Source: JAAXGX01 sp965203565
GTDB lineage: Bacteria > Acidobacteriota > Vicinamibacteria > Vicinamibacterales > UBA8438
Assembly: GCA_965203565.1 (NCBI GenBank)
Contig: OZ241896.1
Location: forward strand, 3,658,001 to 3,722,000
Direction of reading: 5' to 3'
DNA length: 64,000 nt
Position numbers and translations under genes: made by a program. This document shows positions 25,325-34,371 of the stretch, in pieces; position 1 is the stretch's first letter; the number at the start of each line of letters is the position of its first letter. The notes beneath the pieces are model-generated. The model had not been told where the DNA came from. It searched no databases and saw nothing but the letters and a program-made list of their open reading frames with translations.

Positions 25325-26542
25325 ATGCGCACAGGGACGACGCGGCTGATGACGGCGCTGGCCGCCGGGCTGCTGGCCGCAGCGCCGGCCGCCGGTCAGC
25401 AGGCCCTGCCCGATCCGCCGCGGGCCGACCGGCAGCCGGCCGGCCCGGCCGCGCCGCGCATCGCGCCGCGGCCCGAGGCGGAGTGGACCGAGGAGCAGCG
25501 CCGGCTGGCGGACAGGTACGCCGGCGACGGGCGGGCGGACAACCAGTTGCGGACGCTGCTCCACGCGCCGGCGATCGTCGAAGGACTGATGCCGGTCACC
25601 GTCTACCTGACCGAGGAGTCGACGCTGCCGCCGCGCCACCGCGCCCTGCTGATCCTGCGCGCGGCCTGGCTGTGCGGCAGCCGGCCGCTCTGGGCCACGC
25701 ACGCGGCGCGCGCCCGGGAGGGCGGGATGACCGACGCGGAGATACGGCGGGTGGCGGAGGGGCCGGACGCGACCGGGTGGGACCGGTTCGAGCGGACGCT
25801 GCTCCGGCTGGCCGACCAGCTTTACCTGAACTCGTCGGTGACCGACGCCGTCTGGGCCGCCCTGGCGGCGCGCTACGACGAGCACGGCCTGATCGACGCC
25901 GTCGAGACGGTGAACCACTTCACCGTGCTGTCGATGATCTACAACGCGTTCGGCGTGCAGCCGGACGCGGAGACCGCCGATCGGCTTCCCGCCGACGTGC
26001 CGTACCGCGTCGCCGTCCCCGCGCGCGAGCCGCGGCTGGCCGCCGCCCGGATCGAGCCGCTCGACGGACCGGGCATCGCGGTGTCGCGCACGTTCGCCCG
26101 GCATCCCGCGCTGGCCCGGCCCCGGAGCCGGCGCGCCAACTACATCAACCAGGTGTCGCCGCTCTCGCCGCGGGACCGCGAGATCCTGATCCTCCGGATC
26201 GGCTGGGACTGCCAGGCGGTCTACGAGTGGGCCAAGCACGTCGGCACGGTCGGCCGCGCGCGCGACCACGGGGTCGACCCGGCGGCGGTGGCCAGAGGGC
26301 CGGACGCCCCGGGCGTGAGCGCGTTCGACGCCACGCTCCTCCGCCTGGTCGACGAGCTGTACCGGGACGCAGCCGTCTCCGACGAGACGTGGAGCGCCCT
26401 GACCGCGCGCTACGACCTGGTCGAGACGATGAGCGCGGTCTACACGCCGAGCTCGTACCGGGCGACGTCGATGTCGCTCAACGCGTACGGCGTGCAGCTC
26501 GAGCCGGGCGACGAGGAGTTCCCCGACGCGCCGTTGCGGTGA
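25325..26542 (+). CDS. secreted protein with two carboxymuconolactone decarboxylase-like domains
   Basis: 405 residues with a signal peptide (TALAAGLLAAAPAAGQ). Two tandem CMD/AhpD-like helical domains follow: one around LTEESTLPPRHRALLILRAA, and a second around VSPLSPRDREILILRIGWDC. Each has a later 'YNAFGVQ' or 'LNAYGVQ' end, indicating an internal duplication. The Cys-x-x-Cys of AhpD is absent; single Cys and Trp/His positions remain (CGSRPLWATHAARA, CQAVYEWAKHVG). The reaction is unknown. Co-transcription with the phosphotriesterase-like lipoprotein suggests they act on the same exported substrate. Confidence 0.82.
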   Translation: MRTGTTRLMTALAAGLLAAAPAAGQQALPDPPRADRQPAGPAAPRIAPRPEAEWTEEQRRLADRYAGDGRADNQLRTLLHAPAIVEGLMPVTVYLTEESTLPPRHRALLILRAAWLCGSRPLWATHAARAREGGMTDAEIRRVAEGPDATGWDRFERTLLRLADQLYLNSSVTDAVWAALAARYDEHGLIDAVETVNHFTVLSMIYNAFGVQPDAETADRLPADVPYRVAVPAREPRLAAARIEPLDGPGIAVSRTFARHPALARPRSRRANYINQVSPLSPRDREILILRIGWDCQAVYEWAKHVGTVGRARDHGVDPAAVARGPDAPGVSAFDATLLRLVDELYRDAAVSDETWSALTARYDLVETMSAVYTPSSYRATSMSLNAYGVQLEPGDEEFPDAPLR

Positions 26543-26557
26543 GCCGCGGCGGGTCCG

Positions 26558-26764
26558 CTACAGCCTGACCACGTTCTCGGCGGCGGGGCCCTTCCCCCCT
26601 TCCACCACCTCGAACTCGACCCGCTGGCCCTCGGTCAGGCTCTTGAACCCGTCGCCCTGGATGGCCGAGTAGTGGACGAAGACGTCCTTTTCGCCGTCGT
26701 CACGGGTGAGAAAGCCGAAACCCTTGCTGTCGTTGAACCACTTGACCGTTCCGGTGACCGGCAT
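26558..26764 (-). CDS. cold-shock domain protein
   Basis: 68 residues, MPVTGTVKWFNDSKGFGFLT..., with RNP-1 KGFGFL and RNP-2 VFVHYSAI. It is the single OB-fold CspA type that binds single-stranded RNA/DNA and melts mRNA structure. The C-terminal GKGPAAENVVRL is typical. The 178-bp upstream region to the PQQ dehydrogenase stop would hold its promoter and 5' leader; no clear boxes were picked out. Confidence 0.95.
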   Translation of the reverse strand: MPVTGTVKWFNDSKGFGFLTRDDGEKDVFVHYSAIQGDGFKSLTEGQRVEFEVVEGGKGPAAENVVRL

Positions 26765-26942
26765 GTCCGTACTCCCAACCTGGTGAATCGTCGGAGTCCG
26801 GTCCTGCCGTACGCCGACTACTGCCCATGCGCTGCCGCGCGTCCGGCGCCGATCGCGGCGCCGCGTTCGTTTCGTACACGGCAGGATGGACGAGCCGGCC
26901 CCCGATGTCAAGTATTGTCAGTTCGCGCACCCTCTCCGGCGG

Positions 26943-28994
26943 TCAGCCCGGCAGCCGGAAGGCGATCAGCCCCGGCGCCTCCCCGCCGACCGTCAGCGCG
27001 ACGTGCTGCCGGCCGTCGAGCAGGTAGGTCATCGGGGCGCCGAGCGCGCCGGCCGGCAGGTCGATCGATCCGACCTCGGCGCCGGTCGCCTTGTCGTACG
27101 CCGCCAGCCGCGGCCCGTCGCCGGTCCCGCCCGCCGTCAGCGCGTGCAGCAGCAGCGTCTTCGTCAGCAGCGGGCCGCTCCGCCCGGCGTCGCCGCCGAG
27201 CGGCGGCAGGTCGAGGTCGCGCAGCATCGGGTGGTTGCGGATCCGGTCGCCGCGGCCGGTCGGCGCCATCCAGACGTGCTCGCCCGTGCCGAGGTCTATC
27301 GCCGTCATCCGGGTGTAGGGCGGCTTCCAGAGCGGCAGTCCGCGCGGCATCACCGGCCCGGCCGCGGTGGTGCGTCGGATGTACCGGAGCGTGGCCGGCT
27401 CGTGCGGCTCCGGCTCGGTCAACCGGATCACCGAGTGGGCGTTCACCGACGGCACGTACAGGTAGCCGGTCTCCGGATCGACGGCCGCGCCCGACCAGTT
27501 CGCCCCGCCCGCGACGGCCGGACGCATGATCGTCCCGCCGAGCGTCTGCGGCGTATAGAGCGGCCCGAGGCGGAACCCCTCGACCGCCTCGACGGCCATC
27601 CGGCGGATCTCCGGCGTGAAGTCGACCAGGTCGTCGATCGACGTCCCCTGGTACTCGAACGGCGCCGGCTTCGTCGGGAACGGCTGGGTCGGCGAGACGA
27701 TCTCCCCCTCCAGGTCGGTGTCGGTCGGGACCGGCCGCTCCTCGATCGGCCAGACCGGCTCGCCGGTCACCCGATCGAAGACGTACACGAACCCCTGCTT
27801 GCTCACCTGCGCCACCGCCTTGATCGGCCGCCCGCCGACCGTGACGTCGATCAGGTTCGGGGCGGCCGGCAGGTCGTAGTCCCAGAGGCCGTGGTGGATC
27901 ATCTGGAAGTGCCACTGGCGCTGGCCGGTCTCGACGTCGACCGCCACCAGGCTCTCCGCGAACAGGTTGTCGCCGAGGCGGTGTCCCCCGTAGTAGTCGT
28001 TCGTCGCCGTCCCGATCGGCAGGTACACCCAGCCGAGCTCCTCGTCGGCGCTCATCATCGACCAGACGTTGGTGTTGCCGCTGTAGCGCCACGACTCGTC
28101 CAGCCAGGTGTCCGACCCGAACTCGTCGGCGCTCTGCGGCACGGTGTGGAAGTCCCACTCGCGCCGCCCCGTCCGCACGTCGTAGGCGCGGACCCAGCCG
28201 GGGGTCGCCTCCTTCGTGATCGTCCGGTCGTTGATCGTCGATCCGACCACGATCGTGTCGCGGACGATCACCGGCGGCGACTGCGACGACAGCGTCAGCA
28301 GGTTCAGCACGTCCCGCTCCCCGCGCGTCGATCGCGGCAGTCCCGCCGTGAGGTCGACGCGCCCGCCGTCGCCGAAGTCCGGATCGGGCAGGCCGGTCCG
28401 GGCGTCGACCGCCACCAGGTAGCCGTCGCCCGTCCCCCAGACGATGCGCGCCTCGCCGTCCCGCTCCCAGTACGCCACGCCGCGGTGCCGCCACTCGGCG
28501 ATGGCCGGCGTCCCCGACTCGTAGGCCCGCGGGTCGTGCGCCCAGAGCGTCCGCCCGGTGCGCGCGTCGATCGCCGCCGCCCGGTAGAGCGGCGTGCTGA
28601 GGTACAGGACGCCGCCGACCATCAGCGGCGTGGCGATCAGTGAACGGATGGACGGGCGCGACCGCCTCTTCGTCACCCCGTCCCAGGCGGTCCACCGGTC
28701 CGGCTCCTCCGCCTGGAGGAGGTCGAAGAGCGTGTCGGCCGCCACCAGCGAGTCGCCCGCCGCCGTGGAGCGGACCAGGTGGGCGTCGACCGAGGTCCAG
28801 CGCCACGCCACCTCCAGGTCGGCGAAGTTCTCCGCCGTGATCTGGTCGAGCGGCGAGTACTTCGTGCTCCCGAGGTCGCCGGCGTGGCTCCGCCACTCGC
28901 CGTCGGCCGGCGCGCCGTACTGCGCCTGCGCCGGACCGGCCGCCAGCCACGCCGCCGCCGCGACCGCCGCCGTCCGCGTCCCGATCCGCCGCAT
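26943..28994 (-). CDS. PQQ-dependent (quinoprotein) dehydrogenase
   Basis: 683 residues from Met at 28994; AAAGGA lies 8 bases before it, whereas the ATG at 29003 has no spacing. A signal peptide ends at AGPAQA. An eight-bladed propeller follows, opening YGAPADGEWRSHAGDLGSTKYSPLDQI, with blades ending in W-type docking motifs (TGRTLWAHDP, TGEPVWPIEE, TGEHVWMAPT). Periplasmic enzymes of this type oxidise alcohols or sugars and feed electrons to quinone or cytochrome c. No fused haem-binding CxxCH is present. No PQQ synthesis genes lie in the window. Confidence 0.88.
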   Translation of the reverse strand: MRRIGTRTAAVAAAAWLAAGPAQAQYGAPADGEWRSHAGDLGSTKYSPLDQITAENFADLEVAWRWTSVDAHLVRSTAAGDSLVAADTLFDLLQAEEPDRWTAWDGVTKRRSRPSIRSLIATPLMVGGVLYLSTPLYRAAAIDARTGRTLWAHDPRAYESGTPAIAEWRHRGVAYWERDGEARIVWGTGDGYLVAVDARTGLPDPDFGDGGRVDLTAGLPRSTRGERDVLNLLTLSSQSPPVIVRDTIVVGSTINDRTITKEATPGWVRAYDVRTGRREWDFHTVPQSADEFGSDTWLDESWRYSGNTNVWSMMSADEELGWVYLPIGTATNDYYGGHRLGDNLFAESLVAVDVETGQRQWHFQMIHHGLWDYDLPAAPNLIDVTVGGRPIKAVAQVSKQGFVYVFDRVTGEPVWPIEERPVPTDTDLEGEIVSPTQPFPTKPAPFEYQGTSIDDLVDFTPEIRRMAVEAVEGFRLGPLYTPQTLGGTIMRPAVAGGANWSGAAVDPETGYLYVPSVNAHSVIRLTEPEPHEPATLRYIRRTTAAGPVMPRGLPLWKPPYTRMTAIDLGTGEHVWMAPTGRGDRIRNHPMLRDLDLPPLGGDAGRSGPLLTKTLLLHALTAGGTGDGPRLAAYDKATGAEVGSIDLPAGALGAPMTYLLDGRQHVALTVGGEAPGLIAFRLPG

Positions 28995-29170
28995 GCGCGC
29001 CATCCTTTCCCCGGCGATTGAAAACAGCGTCAACACTCTACCGCATCATCGCGCACACCGGACGCAAGACCAGCAGGCCGCCTCGTTCCTTGCCCGCGGC
29101 CGACGCCGACGACCGCCGTTGACCGGGTGACGGGCCGGCGATAGGATGAAATGAACAGGCGGACGCCGAC

Positions 29171-29350
29171 GTGATCGCACTCGTCGACTACGACAACCTT
29201 CGCGTTCGGCCGAACCGCCTTCGGTACGCCGTGACCCGACTCCTGCACGCGATCGGCGCCAGGCGATGCGCCGGTGACGCGCGGTTGCGCTGCCGTCTCT
29301 ACCACCCATTGACGACAACGACGTATTCCGACGCCGTGATCGCGTGGTGA
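29171..29350 (+). pseudogene. truncated NYN-like (PIN/LabA-type) nuclease gene
   Basis: From GTG 29171, with AGGCGG 8 bases upstream, the frame reads VIALVDYDNLRVRPNRLRYA and continues to RLRCRLYHPL before a TGA at 29348. LVDYDNL is the first-strand motif of NYN domains and carries the first catalytic Asp. RCRLY would be the second strand, after which the match ends. Full-length NYN proteins need about 150-200 residues; this has 59. I therefore read it as the 5' relic of a nuclease gene that once preceded the NACHT gene. It could instead be a short functional protein. Confidence 0.5.
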
Positions 29351-29360
29351 CCGGACAACG

Positions 29361-31634
29361 ATGCTGATCGATTCCTTCAGGCGAGTACTGACGGCCTTCG
29401 CGGACGACTCTGCGAGTGTCGTCCAGGAAAAAAGCAGGATTCTCGTAGAAGTTCGGGATGAAGTCCTTGATGCGACGCTCCTTGAACGCAACGGCGACGT
29501 CCTGGTCGAGGAGAACGGCGAACGCCTCAGCGCCAGATCCTGGATCGTCAAGCGAGTGGCGCGGCTTCCGATGCTGGCGGACAGAATCTGTTCCCATGTC
29601 TCGCCGACACCGGATTTTGTCAAGCCTTCGGGGACAGTTCTTGAACGTATCGATTCCACGACGGCCTCCGGCGAGTCTGCGGAGTCCGACATCGGCGCAG
29701 CGACGATGGCGGCGCTCTATCGCCGAATTCCAGGAACGACCAGCGTCTGGTACCTGACTGCGGATGCTGGCGAAGGAAAGACTTCTCTCATCAATCATCT
29801 CGCAATCCAGCAAGCTCACGCTTACAAAAACAAGCAAACGGACTGGCTGCTGGTTCCGATACCGCTGGGCGGCCGCACTTTCTTGAGATTCGACGACGTC
29901 GTCGTCGCCACGCTGGTCAACCGGCTCCGATTCCAGCTTCTCTACTACAACGCCTTTCTGGAACTGGTTCGTCTGGGAGTCATCGTTCCGGCGTTCGACG
30001 GTTTCGAGGAAATGATCATCGAGAAATCGTCCGGGGAGGCGATCTCCGCGCTGGGCCGCCTGATCAGCGACTTGAAATCGACCGGCGCCGTACTGATTGC
30101 GGCGCGCAAGGCGTACTTCGATTACGCCAGCTTCCGGCCGCAGGCGCGACTGTTCGACTCCATCGGGAAGAGCGACGTGGCGTTCGGGCGCCTGTCACTG
30201 GCGCGGTGGCGTCGTGAACACTTCGTCAATTACGCGCGTGGGCGAGGGCTTGAAAATCCCGATCGATTGTTCGATCGGGTCGGGAACAGCCTGGGAACCT
30301 CGGACCATCCGCTGTTGACCCGCGCCGTGCTGGTGCGCCGACTGGTTGACGTGGCGTCTGAGACGGGCAGCGGATTGTCGGATCTTCTGAAGAAGATAGG
30401 GCCCCTGGACTATTTCCACAAGTTCGTCAATACGATCGTCGAGCGGGAGGCCAACACCAAGTGGATGGACAAGTCCGGTGAACCGCCGCGGCCGCTGATG
30501 ACCGTCGATGAGCATCACGAGTTGCTGTCGATGGCCGCCCATGAAATGTGGATATCGTCGACGGATGAGTTGAAGCTCGACGAAATCGATTTCATCACGG
30601 AGATGTTCGCCGAAAACGCCGACAAGAATCCCACGGTCGCGCGTCAGATTCAGGAACGGTTGAAACAGCACGCGTTGCTCGTCAGAACCAGGAACGGACG
30701 CGCTCTTGCATTCGACCATGAGGATTTTCGCCTGTTCTATCTCGGCGAAGGATTGGGGCAAGCTCTCGTCAATCTCGACGCGGGTCGGGTCAGAGCGCTG
30801 CTGGATGTAGCGTCCGTGCCGCGCGACGCCGTGGAGCAGACGGCGTCCTGCGTCCGGCGATCCGGCTGTCGCCAGGACCGCGTGATGGACCTGCTGCGCA
30901 AGATCGCGGCGCCGGAGACGCCGATATCGTTCATCCGAGAGAACTGCGGCGCCTTGACGGTTGCGCTGGTCGATCGCGAGACAGCAAGCCCATGCGAAGC
31001 ATCACATATGAGATTTCCCGAAGATGCGCTGGACACGCGGTTCTTGAAGGCTCTGACGATCAGCGATTCCCACTTCTCGCCGACGAAACTGACCGGAACG
31101 CGTTTCACCGATTGCAGATTCGTACGGTGTCGCTTCGAGAGATTGGAATTTTCCAAGCAGTCACCGGTCGTGGCCGATCGGTCGATGTTCGATACGTGCG
31201 AAATCGGGAGTCTGGTGCGAACTGACGGCTTGGACGACGCTGTGGAAATGTATGCGCCGGAGCAGATTCAGGCGGCTCTTCACCAGATCGGCTTCAAATT
31301 CAAGGACAATGGCGATGCCGGAGTGAAACAGCGGGGCGAAGCACGAGAACTGTCCGGCGACATGCGGCTGGCGCAGCGCGCGCTCAGGACCTTTCTTCGC
31401 GCCACAGGAGTCAACGAATCAGTAATGAACCTTCGACTTGGCGCACAGGCGCGCCGGTTCAAGAAGGAAATTCTGCCCCGCCTTCTGGCTGCCGGCGTAC
31501 TCGAGTCTGCACAGCATGCAGGAAAAGGAAAGCAGCGACGATTTCGCCTCGCCGTGCCGATGCAGCGCATTGACGACGCGATGCGTTCGTCAGACGGGCG
31601 GCTTGACAGGTTCGTCGGCGCTTTCAAGAAGTAG
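29361..31634 (+). CDS. NACHT-type STAND NTPase with pentapeptide-like and C-terminal winged-helix regions
   Basis: 757 residues. The N-terminal 120 residues (LLERNGDVLVEENGERLSAR) are unrecognised. The P-loop is TADAGEGKTSL with Lys140. Walker B is VIVPAFDGFEEM with Asp213, Glu216 and Glu217, the paired-acid pattern of NACHT modules. A helical region follows, then a short pentapeptide-like run (about 563-596: DSHFSPTKLTGTRFTDCRF) and a basic segment from about 680 that looks like a winged helix. Bacterial NACHT proteins often sense phage and trigger cell death; that role here is inference. Base composition is visibly less GC-rich than in neighbours, suggesting acquisition by transfer. No separate effector gene is intact beside it. 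Confidence 0.75.
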   Translation: MLIDSFRRVLTAFADDSASVVQEKSRILVEVRDEVLDATLLERNGDVLVEENGERLSARSWIVKRVARLPMLADRICSHVSPTPDFVKPSGTVLERIDSTTASGESAESDIGAATMAALYRRIPGTTSVWYLTADAGEGKTSLINHLAIQQAHAYKNKQTDWLLVPIPLGGRTFLRFDDVVVATLVNRLRFQLLYYNAFLELVRLGVIVPAFDGFEEMIIEKSSGEAISALGRLISDLKSTGAVLIAARKAYFDYASFRPQARLFDSIGKSDVAFGRLSLARWRREHFVNYARGRGLENPDRLFDRVGNSLGTSDHPLLTRAVLVRRLVDVASETGSGLSDLLKKIGPLDYFHKFVNTIVEREANTKWMDKSGEPPRPLMTVDEHHELLSMAAHEMWISSTDELKLDEIDFITEMFAENADKNPTVARQIQERLKQHALLVRTRNGRALAFDHEDFRLFYLGEGLGQALVNLDAGRVRALLDVASVPRDAVEQTASCVRRSGCRQDRVMDLLRKIAAPETPISFIRENCGALTVALVDRETASPCEASHMRFPEDALDTRFLKALTISDSHFSPTKLTGTRFTDCRFVRCRFERLEFSKQSPVVADRSMFDTCEIGSLVRTDGLDDAVEMYAPEQIQAALHQIGFKFKDNGDAGVKQRGEARELSGDMRLAQRALRTFLRATGVNESVMNLRLGAQARRFKKEILPRLLAAGVLESAQHAGKGKQRRFRLAVPMQRIDDAMRSSDGRLDRFVGAFKK

Positions 31635-31663
31635 CTCCGTCAGCCGCCACGACCCGTCACGAC

Positions 31664-32320
31664 ATGGCCGCCGGGCGCCCCGTCTTCGTGAAGATCCTCG
31701 TCGGCGCGGCCGTCCTGGCCGTTCTCTCGGTGCTGTTCCTGCGCACGCTTCGGGAGACCGAATCAGCGCCGTACCGGATGCGCGGCGAGCACCGCGCCGG
31801 CTGGATCGCGACGCTCGACCCGGCCGGCGGCGCGGCGGAGCCGCTGCTGCTGCTCGCGCCGCCGCGGGAGCTGGCGATGGGGCTGTTCCAGCAGGTGTTC
31901 GAGCGGACGATGGAGTCGATGCAGGCGCCCGCCGCGTACGGGATCGCGCTGATCCTGCGGCGCGAGTTCGACGCCGGCCTGGGCGGATTCGTCGAGCCGG
32001 ACGAGCTGCTGGCGCTGGCGCGGGAGACCGGACTCGAATCGGCGCCGATCGAGCCGCGCTGTCTGGCGGTGCGGCGGGGAGCGGCAAGCGGCGACCCGCC
32101 CAGGACGTTCTACGTGCTGTTCGACCTGCCGGCGCTGCACCGGTTTCGGACGGCGGTCGGCCGGCTGCTGGCGGAGCGCGGCGGCGACCCGGCGGCGTTC
32201 GACCCGGCGGCGAGCGCGCCGGCCCTGTTCATCGCCGCCACCGGCGGCGGGTTCCGCGGCTGGCCTGCGGCCGGCGGCGCGGACGGCCGGGACTGCGTGG
32301 CGCCGGTCGAGCTGGAATAG
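31664..32320 (+). CDS. uncharacterised single-pass membrane protein
   Basis: 218 residues: one N-terminal membrane helix (VKILVGAAVLAVLSVLFL) and an extracytoplasmic domain of about 185 residues. Notable stretches are MRGEHRAGWIATLDPAG and PPRTFYVLFDLPALHRFRTAVG. GC-rich composition returns here after the NACHT gene. I do not recognise the family. It stands 29 bp after the NACHT stop, but its composition argues that it belongs to the host backbone. Confidence 0.65.
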   Translation: MAAGRPVFVKILVGAAVLAVLSVLFLRTLRETESAPYRMRGEHRAGWIATLDPAGGAAEPLLLLAPPRELAMGLFQQVFERTMESMQAPAAYGIALILRREFDAGLGGFVEPDELLALARETGLESAPIEPRCLAVRRGAASGDPPRTFYVLFDLPALHRFRTAVGRLLAERGGDPAAFDPAASAPALFIAATGGGFRGWPAAGGADGRDCVAPVELE

Positions 32321-32404
32321 GCGCGCGTCGAATGCGCGGCGCGCCTGAACAGCGTCGCCGCTCGGCGCGAATGCAGCCGCCCGGCGCGCGGCTTTCACGG
32401 TTGT

Positions 32405-33532
32405 TCAGTGCGGGGCCGCGCCCCCGCCGGCGCGCTGCCGGAGCCAGTGGTCGGCCAGCACCAGCGCGATCATCGCTTCGCCCATCGGCACGAACCGGGG
32501 GAGCAGGCACGGGTCGTGGCGGCCCTTCGTGCTGATCGTCGCCGGCTCGCCGCGCCGGGTGATCGTCTCCTGCTCGATCGGGACGCTGCTGGTCGGCTTG
32601 ACCGCCGCGCGGAGGACGATCGGCATCCCGGTGGAGACTCCGCCCAGCATCCCGCCGTGACGGTTCGTGCGGGTGGCGACCCGCAGCGCGCCGGCCGGCC
32701 GGGCGGCGCGGAAGATGTCGTTGTTCTCCGTGCCGCGGAGCGTCGCGCAGCCGAACCCGATCCCGTACTCGACGCCGAGCACCGCCGGCAGGCTGAACAG
32801 CCCCTTGGCGAGGTCGGCCTTCAGCTTGTCGAAGACCGGCTCGCCGAGACCGGCCGGCGCGCCGGTCGCGGCGAACTCCGCCACGCCGCCGATAGAGTTC
32901 CCCTCGCCGCGCACCTGGTCGATCAGCGCGACCATCTCGGCGGCGGCGGCCGGATCGGGGCAGCGGACGATGTTGGGGGCGCCGTCCGGCAGCCGCTCCA
33001 CCTGATCGAGCGTGACCGACGCCGGATCGTCCACCCGCGCCTCGACGGTTCCGACCTGCCGGACGTACCCCACCACCCGGCCCCCGAACGCCTCCGCGAT
33101 CAGCTTCCGCGCGACCGCGCCGGCCGCCACGCGCGCCGTCGTCTCGCGCGCGCTCGACCGCCCGCCGCCCCGGTAGTCGCGGAAACCGTACTTGGCGTCG
33201 AAGCTGTAGTCGGCGTGGCCGGGACGGTACAGCTCGCGGATCGCCTCGTAGTCGCGGCTCCGCTGATCGCGGTTCCGGATCAGGACGGCGATGCTCGTCC
33301 CGGTCGTCCTCCCCTCGAAGACGCCCGAGAGGATTTCCGGCGCGTCCGGCTCGTCGCGCTGCGTGACGATCCGGCTCTGGCCCGGCCGGCGGCGGGCGAG
33401 GTCGCCGGCCAGGTCGTCCTCGCACAGGGCCAAGCCGGGGGGACACCCGTCGATGACCACCAGGTTGCCGGGGCCGTGGGCCTCGCCGGCCGTCGTCACG
33501 CGGAACGCCTGGCCGAAGCTGTTGCCTGGCAC
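32405..33532 (-). CDS. aroC: chorismate synthase
   Basis: 375 residues. Recognisable family segments run throughout: GNSFGQAFRVTTAGEAHGPG at the N-terminus, RRRPGQSRIVTQRDEPD, GVFEGRTTGTSIAVLIRN, RPGHADYSFDAKYGFRDYRG and GGRSSARETTARVAAGA, then GCATLRGTENND. It converts 5-enolpyruvylshikimate-3-phosphate to chorismate with reduced FMN, the last step of the shikimate pathway. Length is normal. The following small-protein gene begins only about 20 bp away on the same strand. Confidence 0.95.
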   Translation of the reverse strand: MPGNSFGQAFRVTTAGEAHGPGNLVVIDGCPPGLALCEDDLAGDLARRRPGQSRIVTQRDEPDAPEILSGVFEGRTTGTSIAVLIRNRDQRSRDYEAIRELYRPGHADYSFDAKYGFRDYRGGGRSSARETTARVAAGAVARKLIAEAFGGRVVGYVRQVGTVEARVDDPASVTLDQVERLPDGAPNIVRCPDPAAAAEMVALIDQVRGEGNSIGGVAEFAATGAPAGLGEPVFDKLKADLAKGLFSLPAVLGVEYGIGFGCATLRGTENNDIFRAARPAGALRVATRTNRHGGMLGGVSTGMPIVLRAAVKPTSSVPIEQETITRRGEPATISTKGRHDPCLLPRFVPMGEAMIALVLADHWLRQRAGGGAAPH

Positions 33533-33552
33533 GGGCTGTCAACCGCCGGCTG

Positions 33553-33777
33553 CTAATTGAGTCCCATCCCGATCACCAGCCCGATCGCGACGCCGACGCC
33601 GACGAAGATCGACCCGACGACGATGCCGACCGCCACGTTTCCCTTCTCCAGCTCGTCGTGGGCGTCGAACGGGGTCATCCGGTCGAAAAGCCGGAACCCG
33701 AGCGCCATGAACGCCAGCGTGAACGCCGCTCCGAGCAGGGCGTACACGAAATTCATCACCAGGATGGCGAACTCCAT
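33553..33777 (-). CDS. DUF350 small membrane protein
   Basis: 74 residues with two hydrophobic helices, FAILVMNFVYALLGAAFTLAFMAL-like and the C-terminal GIVVGSIFVGVGVAIGLVIG, separated by FRLFDRMTPFDAHDELEKGN. The D-E-L-x-K-G-N turn and GIV start of helix 2 are DUF350 hallmarks. Function is unknown; homologues usually sit beside envelope-stress genes. The ATG overlaps the stop of the transglycosylase (TGATG), so the two are coupled. Confidence 0.82.
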   Translation of the reverse strand: MEFAILVMNFVYALLGAAFTLAFMALGFRLFDRMTPFDAHDELEKGNVAVGIVVGSIFVGVGVAIGLVIGMGLN

Positions 33778-34361
33778 CAGCGCAGCTCCTTCTTGATCAG
33801 GAAGATACGGTCGACGTAGGCGATCGTCTCCCGCGACCGGCGGCCGGTCACGCGGGGAAGTCCCTGCTCTATCGCCGCCCACCGGACCGCGTCGAGGCCG
33901 TCGCCTTCCGCCACCCGCTGCGCGCGCAGGATGTTGCCGCGGCCGGCGTTGTACGACCCGAACATGAACTTGAGCCGCTCGTCGAACGGGCGCTCCGACG
34001 TCCACGCCACGAAGTGCTGGCGGTCGTACCAGATCCCGGCCGCGATGTTCCAGCGCGGATCGTCTATCCCGCCCTCTATCGCCCGGTGCCTGCTCCGGAT
34101 CTCGGCGAAGGTGCGCGGCATGATCTGCATGATGCCGGCGGCCCCGGCGGCCGACCGGGCGTCGGTCCGCAGGTTCGACTCGGCCACCGCCTGCGCCTTG
34201 AAGTACCGCCAGTCGAACGCCACCCCGAAGTACCGCTTGCTGTACTTGGAGAAGTAGCCGTCGAACCGCGTCACCCGGTTGTACCGCGCATAGCCGTCCG
34301 CCGCGCCGGCCGCCGGCGCGGCGGACGACGCCAGTATCAGCGCGGCGAGCAGGAAAGGCAT
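33777..34361 (-). CDS. secreted lytic transglycosylase (SLT/MltF-like catalytic domain)
   Basis: 194 residues. A signal peptide ends at PAAGAA. The catalytic Glu61 lies in AVAESNLRTDARSAAGAAGI, followed by MQIMPRTFAEIRSR and the later GSYNAGRGNILRAQ, the standard SLT family pattern. It cleaves the MurNAc-GlcNAc bond in peptidoglycan with formation of an anhydro end. There is no substrate-binding domain N-terminal to it, so it is a bare catalytic domain. It is translated just before the DUF350 protein and 10 bp after the hydrolase gene. Confidence 0.88.
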   Translation of the reverse strand: MPFLLAALILASSAAPAAGAADGYARYNRVTRFDGYFSKYSKRYFGVAFDWRYFKAQAVAESNLRTDARSAAGAAGIMQIMPRTFAEIRSRHRAIEGGIDDPRWNIAAGIWYDRQHFVAWTSERPFDERLKFMFGSYNAGRGNILRAQRVAEGDGLDAVRWAAIEQGLPRVTGRRSRETIAYVDRIFLIKKELR

Positions 34362-34371
34362 CCGGCAGTCG

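Noticed and set aside
30000..31634. Reading the NACHT gene as an AP-ATPase (NB-ARC) or MalT-type regulator
   Set aside because: The DGFEEM acidic pair after Walker B fits NACHT better, and no TPR or LuxR-type domain is visible.
32330..32400. Possible fourth copy of the CGAATGC-containing REP-like repeat
   Set aside because: Only short stretches agree (GTCGAATGCGCGG, GCGAATGCAGCCG) and the rest of the unit cannot be aligned by eye.
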